Source: Bradyrhizobium sp. (lineage in GTDB: Bacteria > Pseudomonadota > Alphaproteobacteria > Rhizobiales > Xanthobacteraceae). From it: a DNA stretch of 64,000 nucleotides. The notes beneath the pieces were generated by a model. The model did not search any database. It worked only from the letters and a program-made list of their open reading frames with translations, and was not told the origin of the DNA. The stretch covers positions 1 to 64,000 of the forward strand of contig NZ_JALHLP010000010.1 of assembly GCF_022844465.1 (NCBI RefSeq), given 5' to 3'. Position numbers and translations under genes: made by a program. Below are positions 26,957 to 34,606 of this stretch, in pieces. Each line of letters begins with the position of its first letter. Position 1 is the first letter of the stretch.

Positions 26957-27202
26957 ATGCGAAGAACCATCCTATTCATGGCGCTGGCGGCTTTGATTGG
27001 CGCTCCAGATGCGTTGGCGCAGGGGTCGTCGTCGGTGCCGAAAAACTCGAATCGGCCGGAGCTGAAGACGCCGGTTGGCAACCGGCAGCCACGCCCGAGC
27101 GATTTGCCCAGCGGAAAAGCCCAGAGCGACCCGAACGATCCGCTGAGCCAGGAAAATCGCGCGCTCGACCGCAAGATCAAGAGCATCTGCCGCGGTTGCT
27201 AG
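26957..27202 (+). CDS. Small exported protein of unknown function
   Basis: An 81-residue protein with a Sec signal peptide (MRRTILFMALAALIGAPDALA, cleaved before QGSS). The mature part is polar and Pro/Asn/Ser rich and ends in a short charged helix, RALDRKIKSICRGC, with two cysteines close to the C-terminus. I do not recognise it. The ATG at 26957 follows GGGAGAACCGGG. It lies 70 bases after epmB on the same strand and may share its transcript, but nothing links it to EF-P modification. Confidence 0.65.
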   Translation: MRRTILFMALAALIGAPDALAQGSSSVPKNSNRPELKTPVGNRQPRPSDLPSGKAQSDPNDPLSQENRALDRKIKSICRGC

Positions 27203-28288
27203 CTAGGCCGAACGTTCGCGGAATTGTCCGCCCAGCGCCCCGCGCCTGGTCGCGATCGCGTCAGCCAGCAGAGTCAGCGCCGACACCGTCGTCTCCCAGT
27301 CGATGCAGCCGTCGGTGATGCTCTGCCCGTAGGTCAAGGGCCTGCCTGACAGCACCTCCTGGCGGCCGGCTACCAGGTTGCTCTCGATCATGACGCCGGT
27401 GATGCGTTGTTCGCCGCCGGCGATCCGGTTTGCGACATCGGCAATGACGATCGGCTGGTTCTCCGGCTGCTTGAAACTATTGGCATGGCTGGCGTCGATC
27501 ATGATTCGTGGCGGCACGCCGGCGCGGGCGAGTTCAAGGCAGGCGGCATCGACGCTTTCGCTGTTGTAGTTGGGCTGATGGCCACCGCGCAGAATGACGT
27601 GGCAGTCCTCGTTGCCGGTCGTCGCCGCGATGGCCGAGCGACCGCCCTTGGTCACGGCCATGAAATGATGCGGATACGATGCCGACTTCACCGCATCGGC
27701 GGCGATGCGGACATTGCCGTCGGTGCCGTTCTTGAAGCCGACCGGGCAGGAAAGTCCCGATGCGAGTTCGCGGTGGATCTGGCTTTCGGTGGTTCGCGCG
27801 CCGATCGCCGCCCACGCAACCAGGTCGGCAATGTATTGCGGCGTCGTCATGTCGAGGAATTCGCTGCCCGCCGGCACACCGAGATTGTTCACCGCCGACA
27901 GCACGTTGCGTGCGAGCCGCAAGCCCTTGTTGATGTCGAAGCTGCCGTCGAGATCGGGATCGTTAATCAGCCCCTTCCATCCAACGGTCGTTCGCGGTTT
28001 CTCGAAATAGACGCGCATCACGATCTCGATGCGGTCGGCAAGGGCTTCACGCATGGCGGCGAGGCGCTCGGCGTACTCCACGGCGGCGGCGGGATCATGC
28101 ACCGAACAGGGGCCGACGACCACCAGCAAGCGGTCATCGCTCCCGTTCAGGATCGCGTGGATGGCGTTGCGCGCCGCCATCACGATGCGCGTCGCGGTGA
28201 GGGTGCGCGGTATCTCGTGCATCACCTCATGCGGCGTAATCAGTTCTTTCAGTTCGCGAATGCGAAGATCGTCGGTGGTGCTCAACAC
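27203..28288 (-). CDS. aroG: 3-deoxy-7-phosphoheptulonate (DAHP) synthase, type I
   Basis: A 361-residue enzyme condensing PEP and erythrose 4-phosphate in the first step of the shikimate pathway. Diagnostic motifs are VVVGPCSVHDPAAAVEYA, MRVYFEKPRTTVGWKGLINDP (PEP site), GFKNGTDGNV, and the metal ligands in ILRGG and MIDASHAN. This is the AroFGH type with an N-terminal regulatory extension, so feedback inhibition by an aromatic amino acid is likely. The GTG at 28288 is chosen because AGGAG lies 8 bases upstream; extending to 28372 would run the coding region through the attenuator hairpin. The exact isozyme (AroF, AroG or AroH) cannot be told. Confidence 0.9.
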   Translation of the reverse strand: MLSTTDDLRIRELKELITPHEVMHEIPRTLTATRIVMAARNAIHAILNGSDDRLLVVVGPCSVHDPAAAVEYAERLAAMREALADRIEIVMRVYFEKPRTTVGWKGLINDPDLDGSFDINKGLRLARNVLSAVNNLGVPAGSEFLDMTTPQYIADLVAWAAIGARTTESQIHRELASGLSCPVGFKNGTDGNVRIAADAVKSASYPHHFMAVTKGGRSAIAATTGNEDCHVILRGGHQPNYNSESVDAACLELARAGVPPRIMIDASHANSFKQPENQPIVIADVANRIAGGEQRITGVMIESNLVAGRQEVLSGRPLTYGQSITDGCIDWETTVSALTLLADAIATRRGALGGQFRERSA

Positions 28289-28332
28289 GGCTGGGGCTCC
28301 TGTTTGTTGGGGAACCTGCCGGCCAAAGAAAA

Positions 28333-28352
28333 AGCCGCCAGGCTTGGCGGCT
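28333..28352 (-). terminator. Attenuator terminator of the DAHP synthase leader
   Basis: On the minus strand an 8-bp perfect stem (AGCCGCCA / TGGCGGCT) with a 4-base loop AGCC is followed by TTTTTCTTT, a classical intrinsic terminator, 25 bases after the leader-peptide stop and 45 bases before the aroG start. Its 5' arm CCGCCA can alternatively pair with TGGCGG at 28400-28405 within the leader ORF. Confidence 0.85.
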
Positions 28353-28376
28353 GTTTGGACTTCCTGCTGCAATTCG

Positions 28377-28457
28377 TCAGATTGAGCGCGATCCTCCCAC
28401 CGCCAGCGAGCTGTCGTTGCTAAAGTACCAATAGGTGCTGGCGGCGCGGATGATCAT
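28377..28457 (-). CDS. Aromatic-rich leader peptide of the DAHP synthase gene
   Basis: A 26-codon ORF with the run TYWYF (residues 8-12: Tyr, Trp, Tyr, Phe after Thr) directly upstream of aroG and its terminator hairpin. Four complementary segments are visible on the minus strand: 1, CCGCCAGC at 28437-28444 (codons 5-7); 2, GCTGGCGG at 28400-28407 (codons 17-20); 3, CCGCCA at 28345-28350; 4, TGGCGG at 28335-28340. Pairings 1:2 with 3:4 terminate; a ribosome stalled at the aromatic codons would mask segment 1 and free 2:3 to form. The ATG coincides with the predicted transcription start, so translation is probably leaderless. This is a ribosome-mediated attenuator sensing aromatic amino acids. 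Confidence 0.85.
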   Translation of the reverse strand: MIIRAASTYWYFSNDSSLAVGGSRSI

Positions 28458-28463
28458 GGCGGT

Positions 28464-28492
28464 CCTATAGCGCAGCCGTTCGAGCCTGTCAT
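28464..28492 (-). promoter_or_regulatory. Promoter of the DAHP synthase leader
   Basis: On the minus strand ATGACA (28487-28492) and TATAGG (28464-28469) are separated by exactly 17 bases. The start site predicted 7 bases beyond the -10 box is the A of the leader ATG at 28457. Confidence 0.7.
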
Positions 28493-28513
28493 CCCCTGAT
28501 CGGTCAAAAAGAG

Positions 28514-29092
28514 TCAGCCCGCCGCTTGGCGTGCGGCCAGCGCCATGCCGACCAGCGACGCGCCGCCGAGCATGAGATTGATCCCGACCAGGAGGCCGAT
28601 TGCCCATTGGGCCGAATTCGGAAGGCCGGCGATGATCAAGAGGGCGATCAGGATGTCCATCACGCCTGATGCCACCAGCCATGACCAGCGCCCCGACAAT
28701 TCACGTCGGTGCTCCAGCGCGTACATGATGGTGATGACGCCCTCCGCCAGGAAATAGGCGCCGACGACGATGGTGAGCGTGAGGACGCCCTCGACCGGTC
28801 TTGCCAGCAGAATCCCGCCGGCGAGAACAGCCAGCGCCGCTGAAAACAGCGACCACCAGAAGCCCGGCGTTTGCCGCGCCCAGAACGTGACGAACAGCCC
28901 GGCGATGCCGCTGATGAGGAACATCCAGCCGAGGAAGATGGCGACGGCGAGACTTGCCAGCGGCGGCACGATCATCGCGGCGAGGCCTAGAACCGCGAGC
29001 ACGATGCCTTCGAACAGGAACGCCTTCCAGTGCGCCTTCACCGTGGCGTTTACTTCAGTTTCCAGCCTGGCGATGTCGTGAGGAAGGGGCAT
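28514..29092 (-). CDS. HdeD family membrane protein
   Basis: A 192-residue inner-membrane protein with six hydrophobic segments arranged as three short hairpins. The repeats FEGIVLAVLGLAAMIVPPLASLAVAIFLGWMF-type and LTIVVGAYFLAEGVITIMYALEHR are those of the HdeD/DUF308 family, linked in enterobacteria to acid resistance at high cell density; the molecular activity is unknown. The ATG at 29092 is chosen since GCGGAG lies 6 bases upstream; ATG codons at 29098 and 29119 are alternatives. It ends 22 bases before the aroG promoter. Confidence 0.82.
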   Translation of the reverse strand: MPLPHDIARLETEVNATVKAHWKAFLFEGIVLAVLGLAAMIVPPLASLAVAIFLGWMFLISGIAGLFVTFWARQTPGFWWSLFSAALAVLAGGILLARPVEGVLTLTIVVGAYFLAEGVITIMYALEHRRELSGRWSWLVASGVMDILIALLIIAGLPNSAQWAIGLLVGINLMLGGASLVGMALAARQAAG

Positions 29093-29222
29093 TTTCATCT
29101 CCGCAGCTTGTCGCATCATGCGAGGTTTACTGGAGCCTGTGGAGGCACAGTGCCTTTGGCAGATTGTGTCGGTAGCTCATTGTTTGCAGATTGCATTGAG
29201 CGAAATCAACAATACAGCACGT

Positions 29223-30260
29223 TCAACCGGGTTCAGGCGCTGAGGAGAATCCCTCCGAAGAGGTCCGGATCCGGTTGCGGCCGAGAACATAGACGACGGA
29301 GGTCGCCAGCAGCAGCGCGAGCCCAATCAGGATCGATGTCAGACCAAGCGGAACCAGAAGCAGCGACGCCGGGCGGTCCGGATGGACGAGCCAGTGGTGG
29401 ACCGACGTCAGCAGGAAAGCGGCGCCGACAAAGCTCGCGCCGCCGCCGGCCACAAGCAGCGCCCACATCCGCCGCAACTGGCTCAGCCGCTCGCGCGCGA
29501 TTTCGGTGCGCGGCGCATGATGGCGGCCGACGCGCCCTACCAGCCTGATCGCAAATCCGATCGAACTGAACCCGATCACCAGGCTGGCCGTTCCCAGCAG
29601 CAGCCGGGTGGTGGCGTCGAGCTGCGGATGCTTCTGCAGCATCAGCAACGGGAAATCGAAGGCGGCATGCAGCGTGATCGGCGCGAGCAGCGCCAGCGTC
29701 CAATTCGAGATGCGGGCCCAGTCGCGGCGGTGCCGGTGGGCGCCGAGCGCGCCGCCGGCGCGAGCGATGGCGATATAGGCGCCGGCGATGATGCCGAGTG
29801 CGCCGTGGAACGGCACGGTCAGCACGCTGCGGAGCGCGGCCAGCGACCGCCACATGTCGGAATGCTGCACCAGATAGGCGAGGTTTTCATAGGCAGCGAA
29901 GCCGAGGCCGGCCGCCGCCCCATACACCACGGTGTCCATCGGGTCGGCGAAGGTGCGCCGTCGCATTGAAACCGCGACAATGACGAGGACCTTCACGATT
30001 TCCTCGGGCGCAGCCACGCCGAACACCGAGCGCATTCCCTGCGTCATCCAGGGATTTCCAGGCACGGCGAGAATGGCGGCAAACGGCGCGCGGGCCATTC
30101 CCAGCAGGGAAATGCTGGCGGCTCCAAGCAGGAACGCAAGCCATACCCGCGCCGGCGGGCCGGGGCGCTCATCGGCGGCGATCACAAGCCACAACAGCAG
30201 CAGTGCTGGTGCGATCGCGGCAACGCCGATCGACGTAGGGAGGGCCTGAAGCAGCAGCAT
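29223..30260 (-). CDS. PrsW-family intramembrane metalloprotease
   Basis: A 345-residue polytopic membrane protein. The PrsW/CAAX-like protease signature is complete: Glu86-Glu87 in AAPEEIVKVLVI, GAAAGLGFAAYENLAYL, a first His in VPFHGALGIIAGAY, and a second His in ITLHAAFDFPLLML. Bacillus PrsW cleaves the anti-sigma factor RsiW within the envelope; the target here is unknown. It is worth noting that ECF sigma factors with an anti-sigma factor are encoded 24 kb away, but the ChrR type is soluble and so not an obvious substrate. The C-terminal third has two further hydrophobic segments. Confidence 0.85.
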   Translation of the reverse strand: MLLLQALPTSIGVAAIAPALLLLWLVIAADERPGPPARVWLAFLLGAASISLLGMARAPFAAILAVPGNPWMTQGMRSVFGVAAPEEIVKVLVIVAVSMRRRTFADPMDTVVYGAAAGLGFAAYENLAYLVQHSDMWRSLAALRSVLTVPFHGALGIIAGAYIAIARAGGALGAHRHRRDWARISNWTLALLAPITLHAAFDFPLLMLQKHPQLDATTRLLLGTASLVIGFSSIGFAIRLVGRVGRHHAPRTEIARERLSQLRRMWALLVAGGGASFVGAAFLLTSVHHWLVHPDRPASLLLVPLGLTSILIGLALLLATSVVYVLGRNRIRTSSEGFSSAPEPG

Positions 30261-30388
30261 GTTCTGGAGTTTGCCTCGCGAGCGGCGAAAATGGCTGCAA
30301 AACCCGCGGTTTGCAACAAGGGCGAACGCGACCCGTTGTCGCCAAGAAAAGCAGGCTATGGGTGTCGGCTCGAAGCGCCGGTCGCGAG

Positions 30389-31621
30389 CTATGACGCCAG
30401 CAGGCGCCGGCAGGCGTCGACAAGCACCTCGGCGCCGGTGACGATGTCGGTATCTTCAGTGTTTTCAGTCCAATGGTGGCTGATGCCGCCGATCGAAGGC
30501 ACGAACAGCATGCCTGCGGGCATGATGGTGGCGAGAATCTGGGCGTCGTGACCGGCACCACTGGGCATGCGCAGCGACCGGCCGCCGGCACAGGCTGCGC
30601 TGGCGGCCGCGATCGCTTCCTGAAACGAGGGGTCCATGATCGCCGGCGCCCCGGTCCGGATTCGCTCGACCGACACGCTACAGGGGCCGCGGGCGCTGGC
30701 GTCCGCGGCCAGGCTGCGGAGAAGTTGCTCCAGGCGCGCGATCACCCCGGGATCGTCGTCGCGGATCTGGAAAAGCATTTCCGCAGCGCCCGGAATGATG
30801 CTCGGCGCGCCGGGATCAAGGGTGATGCGGCCGGTCGTCCATACCGTGCGTGGGCCGGCGACGGCCGGGAAGCGATCGTCGATTTCGACGCACAATCTGG
30901 CGAGCGCGAGGCCGGCGTCGCGGCGCACCGCCATCCGCGTCGTTCCGGCGTGATTTTGCTCGCCGGTGAAGCTGAGGCGGTATTGCCAGATCCCGACAAT
31001 GGAGGTGACGATGCCGATCGCAAGGCCGCCGCTTTCGAGGGTTTCGCCCTGCTCGATATGGGCTTCCAGATAGCCGATATGCCGGCCGGGTTCGCAGCGC
31101 GCGCGCGGGCGACCGGCAAGCCCGACCTCGCGCAGCGCGTCGCGCATCGTCTTGCCGCTGCTGCGGTCGCGCGCCGCGTCAATCTCCGCCTCGGTGACGC
31201 CGCCGACATACGATCGGCTGCCGAGGAAGCTCCCGAAATGGCCTTCCTCGTCGCACCATGAAGCAACCTCGACCGCGCCGGTCGCATTCGGATCGGCGTT
31301 GATCACGCGGGCGGCTTCGAGTGCATAAACCACGCCCAGCGGCCCATCCAGCCAGCCCGCATAATTCTGGCTTTCGAGATGCGATCCCGCCAGCAATTTC
31401 CGCCCCGGCTTCGTGCTCGTGCCAAGGACGTTGCCGATGCCGTCGATCTCGGCCGCAAGGCCGGCCTCGGCAAGCCGCTGCGCCAGCCAGTGCAGCGAAC
31501 GCATATGCGGTTCCGAGAAGGTCGGCTTGTGAACGCCGGTCTTGTAGGCGCCGATGGCGCGCAGCGCGTTGAGGTCCGCGAGTACGCGGGAACCATCCAC
31601 CCGCGAAAGATTGTCAGCCAT
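30389..31621 (-). CDS. M20-family Zn-dependent amidohydrolase (carbamoylase/allantoate amidohydrolase-like)
   Basis: A 410-residue enzyme of the M20 group that contains N-carbamoyl-L-amino-acid hydrolases and allantoate amidohydrolases. The metal-site region is GSHLESQNYAGWLDGPLGV and ASWCDEEGHFGSFLGSRSYVG, with EQGETLES-type and HAGTTRM motifs of the dimerisation domain and the late GAGHDAQILA histidine. The first motif has Glu where most members have Asp after His-Leu. The ATG at 31621 follows GGGGCGC and gives a start (MADNLSRVDG) like the family; the frame is open upstream to 31780. The substrate is not determined. Confidence 0.85.
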   Translation of the reverse strand: MADNLSRVDGSRVLADLNALRAIGAYKTGVHKPTFSEPHMRSLHWLAQRLAEAGLAAEIDGIGNVLGTSTKPGRKLLAGSHLESQNYAGWLDGPLGVVYALEAARVINADPNATGAVEVASWCDEEGHFGSFLGSRSYVGGVTEAEIDAARDRSSGKTMRDALREVGLAGRPRARCEPGRHIGYLEAHIEQGETLESGGLAIGIVTSIVGIWQYRLSFTGEQNHAGTTRMAVRRDAGLALARLCVEIDDRFPAVAGPRTVWTTGRITLDPGAPSIIPGAAEMLFQIRDDDPGVIARLEQLLRSLAADASARGPCSVSVERIRTGAPAIMDPSFQEAIAAASAACAGGRSLRMPSGAGHDAQILATIMPAGMLFVPSIGGISHHWTENTEDTDIVTGAEVLVDACRRLLAS

Positions 31622-31795
31622 CGATAGCGCCCCTGCCGGCCCTTGTCCTCCGGAGTAGAACAAAGTTCGCGGCGCCATGCCAGCCGCCTCATCCGACTCA
31701 AAGCCGGATGAGGCGCGCGATTGCTTATAGGACGGGCCCGGGGACGCGGTTGGCGGTTGCCTCGCGCCGACCTCATGCATGCCGAGTCACGAATG

Positions 31796-32248
31796 TTAGG
31801 ACGGCTGCATCAGCTTGAAGAAGCCCGGATCGACCTCGAGGGTGCGCCGCTTGAAACGCCAGCCGTGGGCAGTCTTGACGACGACGCTGCGATTGTAACG
31901 ACCGGTAGCGACGATCCTTGGAGCCTCCGCAACCTCGAGCACGATCAAGTCGTGGATAACGAGCGCCTCGGTCGCGCTGACCGGCTCGATGGCCAGATTG
32001 ATCGCCTGGTGCCGCTTGCCGTTCGCCATGCCGCCGGGAACGACATGGTGGCGCTCGAAATCGAGCATCTCCTGCCACGTCTTCATGCTGCCGAAAGCGC
32101 CGCTGTCGTATCCGCCGAACTCGGCGGGATCGACCCGGAGCTGCAAAAAGGCATCGGCGTCCGCGTTGTCGGTGGTCAGGCAGTAGAGCGCAACGAGGTT
32201 GTGAACCTCGGCGATATCGTTCGCAGCGAGCGGGGCAATGTTGGTCAC
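31796..32248 (-). CDS. SnoaL/NTF2-like protein (ring-hydroxylating dioxygenase beta-like fold)
   Basis: A 150-residue protein of the NTF2-like alpha+beta barrel. An N-terminal helix ([28 protein letters not shown]) is followed by a [18 protein letters not shown] strand pair and a C-terminal [30 protein letters not shown], the usual SnoaL_4 ending. Such proteins are small-molecule enzymes or binding proteins; the substrate is unknown. It starts with GTG at 32248, 43 bases after pirin on the same strand, so the two probably form an operon controlled by the divergent LysR regulator. Confidence 0.75.
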   Translation of the reverse strand: MTNIAPLAANDIAEVHNLVALYCLTTDNADADAFLQLRVDPAEFGGYDSGAFGSMKTWQEMLDFERHHVVPGGMANGKRHQAINLAIEPVSATEALVIHDLIVLEVAEAPRIVATGRYNRSVVVKTAHGWRFKRRTLEVDPGFFKLMQPS

Positions 32249-32291
32249 GCGGTGGTTCCTGGTTGCTGGTGTTGAGATTGATGCACGAAGC

Positions 32292-32996
32292 TCATGCGCC
32301 CATGTCGAACAGGAGCACCTCTGCGTCGGAGCGGCCTTCGATCCGCAGCGGACCCGAGGTCGAAACGGCAACGCCGTCGCCTTCGCCGAGCGTCTCGCCG
32401 TTGAGGGAAACCGAGCCGCGCGCGACCTGGACCCAGCCACCGCGGCCGGGCGCGATCGCGTGGTCAACCACGTCGCCCTTGCCGAGCAGCGTGGCGTAGA
32501 GATCGACGTCCTGATGGATGGTGACTGACCCCTCGCGGCCGTCGCGCGATCCGATCAGCCTGAGCCGGCCGCGCTTTTCGGCGTCGGAAAACGCCTTCTG
32601 CTCGTAGCCGGGTTCGATCCCTTTTTTCTCGGGAATGATCCAGATCTGGAGGAAGTGGACCGGCTCGGTCTTCGACGCATTGAACTCGGAGTGACGGACG
32701 CCGGTGCCGGCAGACATGCGCTGCACATCGCCCGGCCGGATCACCGATCCAGTGCCCAGGCTGTCCTTGTGTTCCAACGCACCGTCCAGGACATAGGAGA
32801 TGATCTCCATGTCGCTGTGAGGGTGGGTAGGGAAGCCGCCACCGGGTGCCACGCGGTCGTCATTGATGACGCGCAGCGGGCCGAAGCCCATGTGCCTGGG
32901 GTCATGGTAATGCCCGAACGAGAAGCTGTGCTTGCTGTCGAGCCAGCCGAAATTGGCGCGGCCTCGCTCCTCTGATTTGCGTACCGTGAGTGTCAT
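32292..32996 (-). CDS. Pirin family protein (YhaK/YhhW-like cupin)
   Basis: A 234-residue bicupin. [46 protein letters not shown] and [12 protein letters not shown] are the pirin signature and hold the metal ligands (two His in HPH, the His in RHSEFN and a Glu). E. coli YhhW has quercetinase activity in vitro; the physiological role of bacterial pirins is uncertain. It is transcribed divergently from a LysR regulator with a 120-base gap containing a LysR-type palindrome. Confidence 0.9.
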   Translation of the reverse strand: MTLTVRKSEERGRANFGWLDSKHSFSFGHYHDPRHMGFGPLRVINDDRVAPGGGFPTHPHSDMEIISYVLDGALEHKDSLGTGSVIRPGDVQRMSAGTGVRHSEFNASKTEPVHFLQIWIIPEKKGIEPGYEQKAFSDAEKRGRLRLIGSRDGREGSVTIHQDVDLYATLLGKGDVVDHAIAPGRGGWVQVARGSVSLNGETLGEGDGVAVSTSGPLRIEGRSDAEVLLFDMGA

Positions 32997-33081
32997 GGTT
33001 CATCTCCTTATCGGCCGGCGGTGGTCCGCCCTTGGTCCGTAAGGTGGATCGAAGCCATGACTGCATCAATGCCGCTGGAAC

Positions 33082-33107
33082 TAGCCAATCTGCATCCAAT
33101 TTGGCTA
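33082..33107. promoter_or_regulatory. LysR-type operator between pirin and its divergent regulator
   Basis: The perfect inverted repeat TAGCCAA-N12-TTGGCTA lies 9 bases before the regulator ATG and 86 bases before the pirin ATG. Dyads with T-N11-A cores at a divergent LysR gene are the standard recognition and autoregulatory site for this family. Confidence 0.65.
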
Positions 33108-33116
33108 CAATGAGCT

Positions 33117-34022
33117 ATGGACAAACTTGAAGCCATGCATGCCTTCGTGAAGGTCGTCGCGCTCGGCAGCTACGCCGAGGCGGGCCGTGCATTGGGTCTC
33201 ACCCGCTCGGCCGTCAGCAAGGCGGTGATGGAGCTCGAACAATTGCTTGGGGCGCGGCTGCTGGATCGGACGACGCGGCGCGTCAGCGCGACCGAGGCAG
33301 GGCTTGCCTACTACGAAAGCTGTGCCGACATTCTGGCGCGCGTCGAGGAAACCGAGATGCAGGTCTCCCGCCTGCATGACGAGCCGAAGGGCGTGCTCAA
33401 GATCAACGCACCGGTATCGTTCGGCGTCCTCCATCTGGGGCCATTGATCGCCGAGTTCATGGCGAGCTATCCCGACCTCCGGATCGAGCTGACGTTGAAC
33501 GACCGCTTCATCGATCCGATCGAGGAAGGGGTCGATGTGACGATACGGATCGGCATCCTGGCGGATTCGAGCCTGATCGCCCGAAGGCTCGCGCCGGCAC
33601 GCCGGGTGTTGGTCGCGGCGCCGGACTACCTGAACAGACACGGTGTGCCGAAAGCCCCGGATGATCTGGTTCAGCATCGCTGCCTCAACTACGGACACTC
33701 GACGACGCTGCAGCGCTGGCAACTGACGCGCGACGGCCAGACCATCAACCTCGCCATCAACTCCATGCTATGTTCGAACAACGGCGACGTGTTGCGTGCC
33801 GCCGCACTCGGCGCGCAAGGCATCGCCAAGCTGCCGACCTTCCTGGTGGGGCCGGACGTCAAGGCGGGTCGCTTGACCGTCGTGCTGCCGGACTTTCCGC
33901 CAACCGAGCTCGGCCTTTTTGCGCTCTATGCCCCGAACCGCTATCTCGCTGCGAAGACGCGACTGCTGATCGATTTTCTCGCCGCGCGCCTGGGCGCGCG
34001 ACCGGGCTGGGATGATTTCTAA
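33117..34022 (+). CDS. LysR-family transcriptional regulator
   Basis: A 301-residue regulator. The N-terminal winged HTH (MDKLEAMHAFVKVVALGSYA...ALGLTRSAVSKAVMELE, residues 1-45) and the following RLLDRTTRRVSATEAG are typical. The effector-binding half (residues about 90-300) is of the subgroup often annotated as CrgA/DmlR-like, with PVSFGVLHLGPLIAEFMASYPDLRIEL. It is divergent from pirin and the NTF2-like gene, with an inverted repeat in the gap, so it most likely controls those two genes and itself. Confidence 0.9.
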   Translation: MDKLEAMHAFVKVVALGSYAEAGRALGLTRSAVSKAVMELEQLLGARLLDRTTRRVSATEAGLAYYESCADILARVEETEMQVSRLHDEPKGVLKINAPVSFGVLHLGPLIAEFMASYPDLRIELTLNDRFIDPIEEGVDVTIRIGILADSSLIARRLAPARRVLVAAPDYLNRHGVPKAPDDLVQHRCLNYGHSTTLQRWQLTRDGQTINLAINSMLCSNNGDVLRAAALGAQGIAKLPTFLVGPDVKAGRLTVVLPDFPPTELGLFALYAPNRYLAAKTRLLIDFLAARLGARPGWDDF

Positions 34023-34064
34023 GGGCTGCCCGGCGCGACGTCTGTTTGAGGTCAGAGGAACTAA

Positions 34065-34139
34065 TGGCGCTCCCTAGCGGAATCGAACCGCTCTCTCCAC
34101 CGTGAAAGGGTGGCGTCCTAACCGATAGACGAAGGGAGC
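34065..34139 (-). tRNA. tRNA-Glu (anticodon TTC)
   Basis: The minus strand reads GCTCCCTTCGTCTATCGG at the 5' end and folds as a full cloverleaf of 75 bases including an encoded CCA (34065-34067). The acceptor stem GCTCCCT pairs with AGGGAGC. The anticodon loop CTTTCAC gives TTC. The T-arm GCGGTTCGATTCCGC is intact. Confidence 0.95.
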
Positions 34140-34353
34140 AAAAACGACCGGATAATCAATGCTTTGCGCGCTTGATCGCCGGGCCGGTCTCCAACCCTCC
34201 CAGTCCAAGGAGGCGGCGACGGCGAACGTATAGTGGCGTTTGGCCGGCCGGGCAAGCCGCCCGGGAGCCTCCTTCATGACACCGTTCCTCCTCTCCCGCG
34301 GTCCGGCAGAACGTGGAATGGCGCGGACAGGCGAGGGACGATAAAAGCCGGAG

Positions 34354-34602
34354 ATGCGAAAATCCGTCGTGGTTCTCATTGCCTTGATGTTGCCCGTGGA
34401 CGGCGCGTTCGCCGAGCGGCCCCGCGGTCAGAAATCCGGTTAGGCCGGGACTTCCGGCAAGCTGCTGCCGGCGAAGCGCGCAGGGCCGGACAATTCCTGT
34501 GCCGGGTATGGCGCGGGCTTCGTCAGGATCGAGGGCAGCAACACCTGCATCAAGATCGGCGGGGCGATAAGTGTCGGAGCCGGCTCCTTCGGCCCGCGCT
34601 GA
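34354..34602 (+). pseudogene. Short porin-like protein interrupted by an amber codon
   Basis: An ATG at 34354 after CCGGAG starts a signal peptide (VVVLIALMLPVDGAFA). The frame meets TAG at 34441-34443 after 29 codons, then continues open for 52 codons to TGA at 34600-34602. The second part reads GPDNSCAGYGAGFVRIEGSNTCIKIGG, which is the N-terminal signature of alphaproteobacterial Porin_2 proteins, but the protein ends before any barrel. It is either a porin-derived small gene that has acquired a stop, or a sequencing error. Its end is 5 bases from the convergent GST gene. Confidence 0.65.
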
Positions 34603-34606
34603 GATA

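Noticed and set aside
27203..28372. Longer DAHP synthase starting at 28372
   Set aside because: The extension is translated from the attenuator hairpin and lacks a ribosome site, while the GTG at 28288 has AGGAG at proper spacing.
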